Assembly: GCA_043718505.1 (NCBI GenBank) | Contig: JAYSVN010000051.1 | Coordinates: forward strand, 1-9,433 | Direction: 5' to 3' | From: JAGOSA01 sp043718505 | Lineage (GTDB): Bacteria; Patescibacteriota; Minisyncoccia; Phycocordibacterales; UBA9973 | Length of the DNA stretch: 9,433 bases | Shown: positions 1-6,321 of the stretch, one piece after another | Numbering within the stretch: position 1 is the stretch's first letter | Layout of the letters: every line of letters begins with the position of its first letter | Position numbers and translations under genes: made by a program | Notes under the pieces: generated by a model | What the model was told of the DNA's origin: nothing | The model's input: the letters and a program-made list of their open reading frames with translations, nothing else | The model's database searches: none

Positions 1-69
1 GATAAAAAAGATTGCGAATTTTGTGGATTGGCGAGGATGATGAGAAATAAAAAAATATCACAAAAATAA
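1..69 (+). CDS. C-terminal tail of an upstream gene (partial)
   Basis: Frame 1 is open from the window edge and ends at TAA 67-69, giving 22 residues that start DKKDCEFCGLARMM and end in a basic tail. The other forward frame checked in the same stretch closes at a TGA. The stop lies only two bases before the ATG of the alkyltransferase-like gene, which suggests one transcript. The Cys-x2-Cys pair could be a metal ligand, but too little is visible to name a family. The partial-gene call rests on the open frame and tight spacing alone. Confidence 0.45.
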   Translation, partial: DKKDCEFCGLARMMRNKKISQK

Positions 70-71
70 TT

Positions 72-392
72 ATGAAAACCTTCAGCCAAAGAGTAATAGA
101 AGCCGCACTTGCCATTCCAAAAAGCAGAGTCTCAACGTATGGCCATATTGCAAGGGCTGCTGGCGGAGGCGGCCAGGCGGCGCGGAGTGTCACCGCAATT
201 CTAGCCAAAGCATACGATGCCGGCGAGAAAAAAATTCCATTTCACCGTATTGTCTATGCAGGCGGCAAAGTTTGGCTAAATAATGAATATAAAACGAAGC
301 GATTGAAATTATATAAAGAAGAGGGAATTGAGGTTGATAAAAAGACGAGCAGAATTAAAAATTTTAATGATATTTTGTTTGAGTTTAAATAA
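72..392 (+). CDS. Alkyltransferase-like (ATL) DNA-binding protein, MGMT family, without the active-site cysteine
   Basis: This 106-residue protein matches the C-terminal DNA-binding domain of O6-alkylguanine-DNA alkyltransferases. Visible landmarks are an SRVSTYGHIA helix (18-27) with the probable nucleotide-flipping Tyr23, the GGGGQAARSV recognition helix (31-40) with the probable Arg finger R38, and IPFHRIV (55-61) where repair enzymes have IPCHRV. The Cys that would accept the alkyl group is Phe57, so suicidal alkyl transfer is not expected. Known ATL proteins lack this Cys (often Trp or Ala), bind O6-alkylguanine and hand the lesion to nucleotide excision repair. That role is inferred here by family. 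The length is normal for an ATL. The ATG at 72 is two bases past the preceding stop, so the gene is probably cotranscribed with it. No Shine-Dalgarno sequence is seen. Confidence 0.9.
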   Translation: MKTFSQRVIEAALAIPKSRVSTYGHIARAAGGGGQAARSVTAILAKAYDAGEKKIPFHRIVYAGGKVWLNNEYKTKRLKLYKEEGIEVDKKTSRIKNFNDILFEFK

Positions 393-408
393 TGGGTTTA
401 TTAAATAA

Positions 409-430
409 AAAACGGCATTACTGCCGTTTT
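409..430. terminator. Bidirectional intrinsic terminator between convergent genes
   Basis: A perfect 9-bp inverted repeat (AAAACGGCA / TGCCGTTTT) with a four-base loop lies between two convergent genes. On the minus strand the stem runs into a T-rich tract (TTTTTTATTT), a good Rho-independent terminator for the membrane-protein gene. On the plus strand the T-run is the last part of the stem, so termination of the ATL gene may be weaker. Confidence 0.85.
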
Positions 431-433
431 GGT

Positions 434-901
434 TCATATTGTCTTTAGCTCTATCAGCTGGTTTTGATATTGAGTGATTAGTTTTTTTCTGTATCTAATA
501 CCTTCACGTTTATTGGCGATCTCTTCCAATAGATCTAACCTTCTCTTTTCTTTGTAGCGTTCAATCATTTTTCTGTTTGGCTTAATGATTCTAGGGAAAA
601 GCCATGACTGTCTTGTTCCTATACCAAACAGGAAACCAATGACAAAAGCAAAGATCGTAATACCAACATCAAGTTGAAAAAGAATTGATTGGTCTGGCGA
701 CAGACCTATGCCAAAAAGAAAGAGGCAAAATAAGTGCATGGGAATTGCATACATAAGTCCGATTTCTATACCGGCTAAAGTTCTACCCAGCGGGCTATTG
801 CTAAATGCTCTCCTCGCGAATTGAGTTGTCATGTGTAGTTGTTTTAGAATGTTTATTGATACTTTACATTCTGAATATTTTTTGTCAAATTTCCGGCCCA
901 T
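434..901 (-). CDS. Unrecognised membrane protein, main reading frame (probably the frameshifted rest of the 885-980 segment)
   Basis: From the in-frame ATG at 901 the protein has 155 residues; a TTG at 928 would give 164. It has two hydrophobic segments, around GLMYAIPMHLFCLFLFGIGL and VGITIFAFVIGFLFGIG. They are followed by a long, highly charged C-terminal region rich in Lys, Arg and Glu (from about KMIERYKEKRR to the end) that could be a cytoplasmic coiled coil. The N-terminal part is basic and soluble. No family is recognised. Upstream the frame stays open as far as a TGA at 977-979 without a good ATG, while the adjacent frame supplies a perfect N-terminal membrane segment (885-980). The two are best read as one gene broken at the six-A run 915-920. 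Removing one base there would give a single 181-residue protein with three membrane segments. The terminator at 409-430 lies just past its stop. Confidence 0.6.
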   Translation of the reverse strand: MGRKFDKKYSECKVSINILKQLHMTTQFARRAFSNSPLGRTLAGIEIGLMYAIPMHLFCLFLFGIGLSPDQSILFQLDVGITIFAFVIGFLFGIGTRQSWLFPRIIKPNRKMIERYKEKRRLDLLEEIANKREGIRYRKKLITQYQNQLIELKTI

Positions 902-980
902 TATCCAGCCAGCCAAAAAAGATACCAAGAAGAAGGAGAACGATCGCAGCCACCAGAAGTAATTTTTTCTGCTTTGTCAT
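885..980 (-). CDS. N-terminal membrane segment (31 codons), probably the 5' part of the frameshifted gene
   Basis: ATG at 980 opens a 31-codon frame beginning MTKQKKLLLVAAIVLLLLG, a classic start of a membrane protein: a short basic head followed by a hydrophobic helix. It ends at TGA 885-887, overlapping the 155-codon frame by 17 bases. An extended -10 box lies six bases before this ATG. That supports 980 as the true start of the gene, with its original continuation in the other frame. It could instead be a genuine stand-alone small membrane protein translationally coupled to the next frame. Confidence 0.5.
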   Translation of the reverse strand: MTKQKKLLLVAAIVLLLLGIFFGWLDNGPEI

Positions 981-986
981 GGGTTT

Positions 987-995
987 ATCATATCA
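987..995 (-). promoter_or_regulatory. Extended -10 promoter for the minus-strand membrane gene
   Basis: The minus strand reads TGATATGAT, i.e. TGn followed by TATGAT (5 of 6 matches to TATAAT). Only six bases separate the box from the ATG at 980, so transcription should start on or next to the start codon and give a leaderless mRNA. No convincing -35 box is present, as is common with extended -10 promoters. Confidence 0.5.
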
Positions 996-1005
996 TTTTT
1001 CTGTG

Positions 1006-1011
1006 TATAAT
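1006..1011 (+). promoter_or_regulatory. Perfect -10 box for pheS, implying a leaderless mRNA
   Basis: TATAAT is followed by seven bases (GAGGCTC) and then the ATG at 1019. Normal -10 to start-site spacing places the transcript's 5' end at about 1018-1019, on the start codon. An upstream in-frame ATG at 1010 lies within the -10 box and therefore cannot be the start if this promoter is used. The -35 region is weak. A GAGG lies only three bases from the ATG, too close for an ordinary Shine-Dalgarno. Confidence 0.55.
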
Positions 1012-1018
1012 GAGGCTC

Positions 1019-1747
1019 ATGGAATCGCCACAAAATGCAGAAACCGTACAAGCACAGTCCGGAAAAGAACATCCTCTCATGCACACAGTTCTCGAGGCGG
1101 TTGGCATTTTAAATGAACTCGGTTTTGAAATAGCGACCGGTCCCGAACTTGATGATGAATGGCATAATTTTGATTCACTAAATGTTCCCAAAGATCATCC
1201 TGCGCGTGACATGCAGGACACCTTCCTCATAAAAGGGAAACCAGGCTTCGTTATGCGAACGCATACCACCGGCAGTTCAATGCGCGCCATCAAAAAAGCC
1301 CGCGAAGAGAATCGCTTACCTTGTGCTTTCGTTTCCTTTGGTAAAGTTTTTCGAAATGAAGCCACTGACGCCACGCACGAAACTCAGTTCTATCAAATTG
1401 ACGGTATCATGATCGGCAAAGATATTACGCTCGCAAATCTCAAAGGTACGCTCGAACACTTCATGAAAAAATTCTTCGGTGCAGAAACTGAAGTTCGTTT
1501 GCGTCCGTCATTTTTTCCTTTCGTCGAGCCTGGTGTTGAAGTCGATGTCAAAGTCGGAGACAAGTGGATAGAAGTTTTGGGTGCCGGTATGGTTCATCCC
1601 AAAGTTTTGGAAGCGGCGGGTATTGATGCGAAGGAGTACCAGGGTTTCGCTTTTGGTATTGGCGCCGACCGCCTTATGATGATTCGCCACAATATGCCGG
1701 ATATTCGCCCTGCATATCACGGGGACTTGAGATTTAATCAGATATAA
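1019..1747 (+). CDS. pheS: Phenylalanine-tRNA ligase alpha subunit, short form
   Basis: This is the catalytic subunit of the class II enzyme that activates phenylalanine with ATP and charges tRNA-Phe, acting as an alpha2-beta2 tetramer with PheT. From ATG 1019 the protein has 242 residues. Visible signatures are NFDSLNVPKDHPARDMQDTF (50-69), the RTHTTGSSMR stretch (80-89), motif 2 FRNEATDATHETQF (111-124), RPSFFPFVEPGVEVDV (162-177), GAGMVHPKVL (188-197) and motif 3 GFAFGIGADRLMMIRH (209-224) with its Arg218. Usual PheS is about 330-350 residues with an N-terminal coiled coil that contacts tRNA. Here the catalytic domain begins within about 20 residues and no coiled coil precedes it; the upstream DNA is a divergent promoter. 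The frame extends back to TTG 974, but the promoter position argues for 1019. It heads the series pheS-kinase-pheT. Confidence 0.95.
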   Translation: MESPQNAETVQAQSGKEHPLMHTVLEAVGILNELGFEIATGPELDDEWHNFDSLNVPKDHPARDMQDTFLIKGKPGFVMRTHTTGSSMRAIKKAREENRLPCAFVSFGKVFRNEATDATHETQFYQIDGIMIGKDITLANLKGTLEHFMKKFFGAETEVRLRPSFFPFVEPGVEVDVKVGDKWIEVLGAGMVHPKVLEAAGIDAKEYQGFAFGIGADRLMMIRHNMPDIRPAYHGDLRFNQI

Positions 1748-1754
1748 ATCAGCT

Positions 1755-2303
1755 ATGAGTGAAAAGCGTAAAAAACCAATACTCCTCGTTATGATGGCAT
1801 ATCCTGGTTCAGGTAAAACATATTTTGCCGAACATTTTGCACAGGAGCATAATTTTTTTCATTTAAATAGCGACTACATTAGATCACATATTTTTGATAT
1901 CCCGGATCACACTTTCGAAGGCAATAAAAAACTATTTTCCTTGATGGATTCACTGATGTTCGAAATGTTGAAAAAAGGAATTTCAGTAATTTATGATGCC
2001 AACACAACAAAATATGCATATAGAAAAAACATAATACGTTTGGCGAAAAAAGCTAAAGTTCCGATGTATATCATTAGAATTATTACCCCAATACATATTG
2101 CCGAAAAAAGAGCACAGAACAGGAAATATGAAAATCCCCAATATAAAAAATATTACAAAAAAGTTTCTCATGATATTGTCTATCGCCTCAAAAATGAATT
2201 AGAAGAGCCTCGTAAAAATGAAAAGTCCATTATTCTTGATGGCATGAAGCCGTATAAATCAAAGAGTAGAATTGTATATAATCAGATTAAGAAATATCTA
2301 TGA
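1755..2303 (+). CDS. P-loop ATP-binding kinase (AAA_33 / polynucleotide-kinase-like) lying between pheS and pheT
   Basis: The 182-residue protein is a single P-loop kinase domain. The Walker A loop is AYPGSGKT (15-22) with Lys21. The probable substrate-binding region is NSDYIRSHIF (38-47) with Asp40 and Arg43. A second acidic motif is YDANTTKYAYR (80-90), and a basic lid-like stretch AEKRAQNRK follows (116-124). This layout is typical of the AAA_33 group, which includes polynucleotide kinases and zeta-toxin-like enzymes, and many members have unknown substrates. It starts seven bases after pheS and its TGA overlaps the pheT ATG by four bases, so it is almost certainly cotranscribed and coupled to pheT. 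It is more AT-rich than its neighbours (20 and 17 G+C per 60 at 1861-1920 and 2101-2160, against 31 at 1201-1260 in pheS), which suggests later insertion. The substrate is unknown. Confidence 0.85.
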   Translation: MSEKRKKPILLVMMAYPGSGKTYFAEHFAQEHNFFHLNSDYIRSHIFDIPDHTFEGNKKLFSLMDSLMFEMLKKGISVIYDANTTKYAYRKNIIRLAKKAKVPMYIIRIITPIHIAEKRAQNRKYENPQYKKYYKKVSHDIVYRLKNELEEPRKNEKSIILDGMKPYKSKSRIVYNQIKKYL

Positions 2304-4147
2304 AAATTTCCTACAACTGGCTGAAATGGTATGTTCCCGAAATTCCGGAAGCGGAAAAGCTTGCCGATGTTTTTACTTTTCATGTTTGTGAAGTCGAGGC
2401 GGTTGAGAAATATGAAGATGACTTTATCTTTGATCTGAAAGTTTTACCTGACCGTGCCCATGATCTTTTGTCTCACCTCGGTGTCGCGCGCGAAGTTTCG
2501 GGCTTGCTTGGTCTGCCTTTTAACGATCCGACGTCGCAGTATAAAATTCCAGAATCAAAACCGACTAGTTTAAACATTGAAATTGAAGATGCTGCTTGCC
2601 GACGATATATGGGTAGAATCGTGCGCGGTATCAAAGTTGGTCCGTCGCCTGATTGGGTTGTGAAGCATCTGGCTTCGATCGGTCAGCGTTCAGTCAATAA
2701 TATTGTTGATGCTACAAATCTGACCATGTTTAATTGTGGTCAGCCTTGCCATGCTTTTGATGCAAAGAAAATTGAAGGAGAGAAAATTATTGTGAGGAAA
2801 GGGAAGTCAGGCGAAACAGTAACTACCTTAGATAAAAAAGAGATTTCGACGGATGAATCTGTACTAGTTATCGCTGATCTTAATGTGCCGCTTGCACTCG
2901 CCGGCGTAAAAGGCGGCACCAAAGCTGAAGTCGACGAAAACACAACCGACATTGTTTTGGAAGTTGCCAATTTCGAACCGATCACGGTTCGCAAAACCGC
3001 ACGCAAACTTGGTCTCGTAACCGACGCTGCCAAACGATTTGAAAACGATCTCACTCCTGAACTTGTTCCGTATGCCATACGCGAGCTTTCGTCGCTCATT
3101 ATGGAAATGTGTCCGGAGGCAAGATTTGAAGATGTTATTGATGTGTATCCGATTGAAAACAATGTAGGTACACTCAAAGACGGACAAAGAAAAATTCTCT
3201 TTAATGCAGGAGAAATAAGCAAATTGCTTGGCATAACAATCTCCGCCGATGAAATTGAGAAAATTCTCAAAAACTATAGCTACATTTTCTCACGCGACGG
3301 CGAGCAATTTACTTTTCCTATTCCCGCAAATCGCATTGATCTTGTTGGTCCGCATGATATGGCTGAAGAAATTGGACGAGCATATGGCTATGAAAAAATT
3401 CCGGGCGTTTTGCCGAATATTACCGCTGCAGGCTTCACTCCAAAATTAAACGAAACTGCCGTCAAAATTATGATGGCCCGTACGCATTTTCTTGAATCCG
3501 GTTTTTCTGAAGTTTTTACCTATGCATTTACAAAAAAAGGTGAAATAGAAGTGGCATATGGTGCCAAAGATAAATCAGCTCTTCGCCGCAACCTTTCCGA
3601 TGGATTAAAAGAAGCATATGAACTCAACGTAAAAAATGCTGCACTTTTGGAAATGGATGAAATAAAACTATTTGAAATCGGCACCGTTTTCTCAAGCGCC
3701 GACACTGACAAAGAAGAAATTCATGTTGCCTGGGCGACAAAAAAAGGTGTTGAAGAATACACACTCGACGAAGGGACAAAAGATCATCCTGCTGATACAT
3801 ATCAATTTCCAAAAAATGTAGATCCAAAAAACTCGGATTCAAAAAGTACTGAGCTGAAAAAATTCAAGATATGGTCACAGTATCCTTTTATTGTTCGTGA
3901 TATTGCGCTTTGGGTTTCAGAAGGAACCGATCCTGAAACTGTCACCGATGTTATCCGCCAAAATATAGGAGAATTAATTATTGCCGGCCCGAGACTTTTT
4001 GATACATTTACAAAGGACGGCCGAACAAGTATGGCCTTCCGAACTGTTTTTCAGTCATATGATAAAACGCTAACCGATGCAGAAATTGAGCCGATTATGA
4101 TGAAAGCCACTGAAGCACTAAAAGAAAAAGGCTGGGAAGTAAGATAA
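2300..4147 (+). CDS. pheT: Phenylalanine-tRNA ligase beta subunit, short form lacking the OB-fold tRNA-binding domain
   Basis: This is the structural and editing partner of PheS. It has 615 residues, against about 790-800 in most bacteria. The first 35 residues match the normal PheT start (MKISYNWLKWYV...HVCEVEAVE). The chain then jumps at about residues 38-46 straight to DLKVLPDRAHDLLSHLGVAR, where most PheT proteins carry about 110 residues of EMAP-II/OB-fold. The B3/B4 editing region follows (about 90-260) with VNNIVDATN, GQPCHAFD (His151) and LAGVKGGTKAEV (Glu210). Then come B5 (about 295-365), the catalytic-like core (about 365-515) and a C-terminal FDX-ACB anticodon-binding domain (about 523-615) starting at IWSQYPFIVRDIALWV. 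ATG 2300 overlaps the kinase stop by four bases. The key editing residues appear to be present, so proofreading of Tyr-tRNA-Phe is plausible. Confidence 0.95.
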   Translation: MKISYNWLKWYVPEIPEAEKLADVFTFHVCEVEAVEKYEDDFIFDLKVLPDRAHDLLSHLGVAREVSGLLGLPFNDPTSQYKIPESKPTSLNIEIEDAACRRYMGRIVRGIKVGPSPDWVVKHLASIGQRSVNNIVDATNLTMFNCGQPCHAFDAKKIEGEKIIVRKGKSGETVTTLDKKEISTDESVLVIADLNVPLALAGVKGGTKAEVDENTTDIVLEVANFEPITVRKTARKLGLVTDAAKRFENDLTPELVPYAIRELSSLIMEMCPEARFEDVIDVYPIENNVGTLKDGQRKILFNAGEISKLLGITISADEIEKILKNYSYIFSRDGEQFTFPIPANRIDLVGPHDMAEEIGRAYGYEKIPGVLPNITAAGFTPKLNETAVKIMMARTHFLESGFSEVFTYAFTKKGEIEVAYGAKDKSALRRNLSDGLKEAYELNVKNAALLEMDEIKLFEIGTVFSSADTDKEEIHVAWATKKGVEEYTLDEGTKDHPADTYQFPKNVDPKNSDSKSTELKKFKIWSQYPFIVRDIALWVSEGTDPETVTDVIRQNIGELIIAGPRLFDTFTKDGRTSMAFRTVFQSYDKTLTDAEIEPIMMKATEALKEKGWEVR

Positions 4148-4158
4148 AAAACAACTTT

Positions 4159-5259
4159 TTACTGAATCCCTTCAACCAAAGATTCAATTGTTCTCGGATA
4201 CATTGCTCTATAATCATCTTCAGTGCGCCTGTCTTTTTTAACAGTATTTTCAAAATCCAGATGATAACGGCTCATCATAAGAGATGACCTAACTATACCG
4301 AGCTTCATGCCGGCATTAACCCATGCTTCGTCGTAATATGTTTTGCCGATTTCAATCATTGCTTGATCAAGTAAGTTTTGAAAACTTGGTGAAGACCAGG
4401 CGCGAGCACGCAAATTGCCGTAGTCATACATAATAGCAATGAGAGGGGAATTGCTTTTGCCGACCCATTCAAAATCGAGTAATTCAAATTCGCCATTTTT
4501 ATGTTTGTAAATATTATCAATTTGCATATCGGCATGAACGAGATACGTTTTTCTTTTAGTCTTTGATTTTAAAACAAATTTCCAATTGTCTTCTAAAACA
4601 TTCATAATTTTTATAGCCATATCAGGTATTCCTGTATATGAAATAAGAAAAAACTCAACTGTATTGTCAGAAATAACTCCCTCTGCATCCTTGTGCTGAA
4701 TTCTTTTGTTGAGCAACTTCTTAAGCTCCTTTCTATATGTAGAAATATTACCAGACATTTCTTTGGCGTAACCCAATGTTTTCTTACTCAATTCTGCCCC
4801 AGCCTGATGAAAGGTATACAATGTCGAAACAAATGTATGAATATTTTCTTCAGTAATATTTTTATAAAATAAAGGATTATCATTCATAAAACCAAAACCA
4901 TCTCCGTTTTCGCGTGTTTCAAAAATAGCGTAGGAAACCGGAGGCTTGAGCGACGAAGCAATGACAGCGATACTTGGAGACTTAAAGTGACTGTCAGCAT
5001 TGAGCGCGGCCGCTATGTTAACTTGTCTTCGAAAAGGCTTGAAGGTTTTTTGGCTGCCATCGAGCATAATTTTCAAAAATCGCTTTACCCGTTTTCCGGA
5101 CTCATTGCGCGGAAGTACTATGTTACCGTAGCGTATGCCTTTTTGATTACCTTTGAGGAGAGCGTGGATGTTTTCGAGTTCATAAATAAAACCTTCTTTG
5201 TCCAGGATCTTCTGTATCCGTTCGAAATTCGCCTTTTTAATAAAAAGTCTGGAAAACAT
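4159..5259 (-). CDS. APH/choline-kinase-like phosphotransferase, substrate unknown
   Basis: The protein has 366 residues from ATG 5259 and shows a protein-kinase-like phosphotransferase fold. A probable ATP-binding Lys lies in VKRFLKIML (58-66), the catalytic Brenner-type motif is HADMQIDN (242-249: His242, Asp244, Asn249), and the metal-binding motif is LLDFEW (260-265: Asp262, Glu264). This HxDxxxxN...DxE layout belongs to the aminoglycoside phosphotransferase / choline kinase / hydroxylysine kinase superfamily. The substrate cannot be deduced, and calling it an antibiotic-resistance gene would be unjustified. The frame runs back to 5319, but an extended -10 box (5269-5277) sits just before ATG 5259 and the extra 20 residues do not look conserved, so 5259 is preferred. 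It converges on pheT with 11 bases between their stops and no clear terminator there. Confidence 0.85.
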   Translation of the reverse strand: MFSRLFIKKANFERIQKILDKEGFIYELENIHALLKGNQKGIRYGNIVLPRNESGKRVKRFLKIMLDGSQKTFKPFRRQVNIAAALNADSHFKSPSIAVIASSLKPPVSYAIFETRENGDGFGFMNDNPLFYKNITEENIHTFVSTLYTFHQAGAELSKKTLGYAKEMSGNISTYRKELKKLLNKRIQHKDAEGVISDNTVEFFLISYTGIPDMAIKIMNVLEDNWKFVLKSKTKRKTYLVHADMQIDNIYKHKNGEFELLDFEWVGKSNSPLIAIMYDYGNLRARAWSSPSFQNLLDQAMIEIGKTYYDEAWVNAGMKLGIVRSSLMMSRYHLDFENTVKKDRRTEDDYRAMYPRTIESLVEGIQ

Positions 5260-5268
5260 GATGAGGGG

Positions 5269-5277
5269 ATTATAACA
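5269..5277 (-). promoter_or_regulatory. Extended -10 promoter for the phosphotransferase gene
   Basis: The minus strand reads TGTTATAAT, an extended -10 (TGn plus perfect TATAAT). Nine bases separate it from ATG 5259, so the expected transcript has a leader of only about 0-4 bases and no room for a Shine-Dalgarno. It lies directly after the terminator of the preceding minus-strand gene, which implies independent transcription. Confidence 0.6.
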
Positions 5278-5300
5278 TGGGGGAATATGGTTAAAGTGAA

Positions 5301-5332
5301 ATAAAAAAAACCTCACCATAATAGGTGAGGTT
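5301..5332 (-). terminator. Strong intrinsic terminator of the 268-residue orphan gene
   Basis: On the minus strand a perfect 9-bp stem AACCTCACC / GGTGAGGTT with a six-base loop is followed by eight T residues. It starts 12 bases after the TGA of the 5345-6151 gene and precedes the phosphotransferase promoter, so it separates the two minus-strand transcripts. On the plus strand no T-tract follows. Confidence 0.92.
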
Positions 5333-5344
5333 AACTCAGTAATA

Positions 5345-6151
5345 TCAATTTCTCTTATTATTTCTGATAACTAATCCGTTGAGAAATAAAAGAAATTTTT
5401 GTGTGACAAAATAAAGTCCGCTTTCAAACTTTAGATATTCAGGTTGTAAAAATGCTTTCGTATTCCAAATAGGCTTACCACCATTAACAAATGCATCAAG
5501 AACAACCTTCTCATCATCGCTAACTTTGTGTGTGCAGTGCTCCTTATAATTATCATAAGAGAATGGCGTCCATTGATCTGGATTCATTTTTTGCTGGATG
5601 ACAACTATATTGCGGGCAACTCTTTCGGCCTCAATATTTTGAAATTCGCTGTCCATAAATGAAACTGAAAGTGGAAAATCTTTTGGAGCAAGCCTTGCTT
5701 CAGTAAAGGAGAATATTTCAGCTACACCATTATCAACAACCACAATCGCCACACCCTGCTTCATTTTAAGCTTATTAGCAGCTTCTTTGTCAAAAGATTC
5801 CAAAATATCTTGAATTCCTTTTCTGTCTGCCAAGCCCCGCGCGAATGGAATTTCACCTCTGTCGCGAATTTCTTGCCAGTTGTAGCCGGGCATAAGTATT
5901 TCAGCAATATGACTACCATGTACGTCATCAACATTTATCACTGTAATCACTAATTCTTCAGGAGTACGGTTTAATTCACTGATTCGTTTGTTGAAATGAC
6001 ATACCCTGTTTATGTTCATGTCAAATGTAAATTGACAATTGAACTTATTTACGGCTTGAATGACACCAAATGCAATGGGGTCGTCGAGAACGATCTTGCC
6101 ATCAATTACCCTTATGGTTGCCTGAGGCGATTGAGATTCTTTTTTCTGCAT
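5345..6151 (-). CDS. Unrecognised 268-residue soluble protein
   Basis: The frame runs from ATG 6151 to TGA 5345-5347, and a stop lies two codons upstream of the ATG, so the start cannot lie further out. I do not recognise the family. The protein looks globular and soluble: no signal peptide and no certain membrane helix, although the C-terminus carries a hydrophobic stretch around FVTQKFLLFLNGLVI before a basic end. A strand-rich core includes LVITVINVDDVHGSHIAEIL (about 67-86) and GVAIVVVDNGVAEIFSF. The three His and three Cys residues are scattered and show no metal-binding pattern. It has its own strong terminator and an AT-rich upstream region divergent from gyrB, so it is probably a single-gene transcript. 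A real gene is likely from length and composition; the function is unknown. Confidence 0.75.
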   Translation of the reverse strand: MQKKESQSPQATIRVIDGKIVLDDPIAFGVIQAVNKFNCQFTFDMNINRVCHFNKRISELNRTPEELVITVINVDDVHGSHIAEILMPGYNWQEIRDRGEIPFARGLADRKGIQDILESFDKEAANKLKMKQGVAIVVVDNGVAEIFSFTEARLAPKDFPLSVSFMDSEFQNIEAERVARNIVVIQQKMNPDQWTPFSYDNYKEHCTHKVSDDEKVVLDAFVNGGKPIWNTKAFLQPEYLKFESGLYFVTQKFLLFLNGLVIRNNKRN

Positions 6152-6153
6152 GG

Positions 6154-6159
6154 ATTATA
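6154..6159 (-). promoter_or_regulatory. Candidate -10 box touching the start of the orphan gene
   Basis: A perfect TATAAT on the minus strand ends two bases before ATG 6151. At normal spacing a transcript from it would begin at about 6147, inside the reading frame, so either another AT-rich box further up (for example TATGAT at 6189-6194, minus strand) drives the gene or the box acts at unusual spacing. The whole 6152-6300 stretch is AT-rich with several TATAAT-like words on both strands. Confidence 0.25.
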
Positions 6160-6312
6160 TTTTTAAGGTTAGGAATTTTATAAATAGTATCATATAATAC
6201 TAATTAGTCAATAGTTAGAAATTATAATGTAGAAATTAATAAATATGCTAATAAAACCCTTATAAATTAAGCCCTTTTTCCCACATTTTGAGTAGCTTTA
6301 CAGCACAAAATT

Positions 6313-6321
6313 TGCTATAAT
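6313..6321 (+). promoter_or_regulatory. Extended -10 promoter of the gyrB transcript
   Basis: TGCTATAAT is a perfect extended -10 (TGn plus TATAAT). The start site should be at about 6328, giving gyrB a leader of about 80 bases. The leader has no Shine-Dalgarno before ATG 6408. It contains a small AGCT-loop-AGCT hairpin followed by six T residues (about 6331-6348) and a tandem 10-base repeat (AATCTGATTT / AATCTGATTC, 6376-6395). No good -35 box is seen. Confidence 0.6.

Noticed and set aside
805..1116. A 103-codon plus-strand frame crossing the membrane gene and the pheS start.
   Set aside because: It overlaps pheS in another frame and crosses the divergent promoters; its translation looks random.
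2300..2303. Possible TGA recoding to Gly, as in some CPR lineages.
   Set aside because: TGA ends the kinase at the pheT start and ends the orphan gene just before a terminator, so the standard code fits.
2740..3270. A 176-codon minus-strand frame, and a second minus-strand frame, inside pheT.
   Set aside because: They lie wholly within the strongly conserved pheT coding sequence and have no recognisable product or signals.
4148..4158. A possible terminator between the convergent pheT and phosphotransferase genes.
   Set aside because: Only a five-pair all-A/T hairpin can be drawn, with no GC stem, so it is not a supportable intrinsic terminator.
4159..5259. Aminoglycoside-resistance gene.
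   Set aside because: Only superfamily-level kinase motifs are visible; nothing specific to aminoglycoside enzymes or mobile resistance context is present.
4987..5304. A 105-codon plus-strand frame opposite the phosphotransferase gene.
   Set aside because: It overlaps the conserved N-terminal half of the phosphotransferase, as well as its promoter, and resembles no protein.
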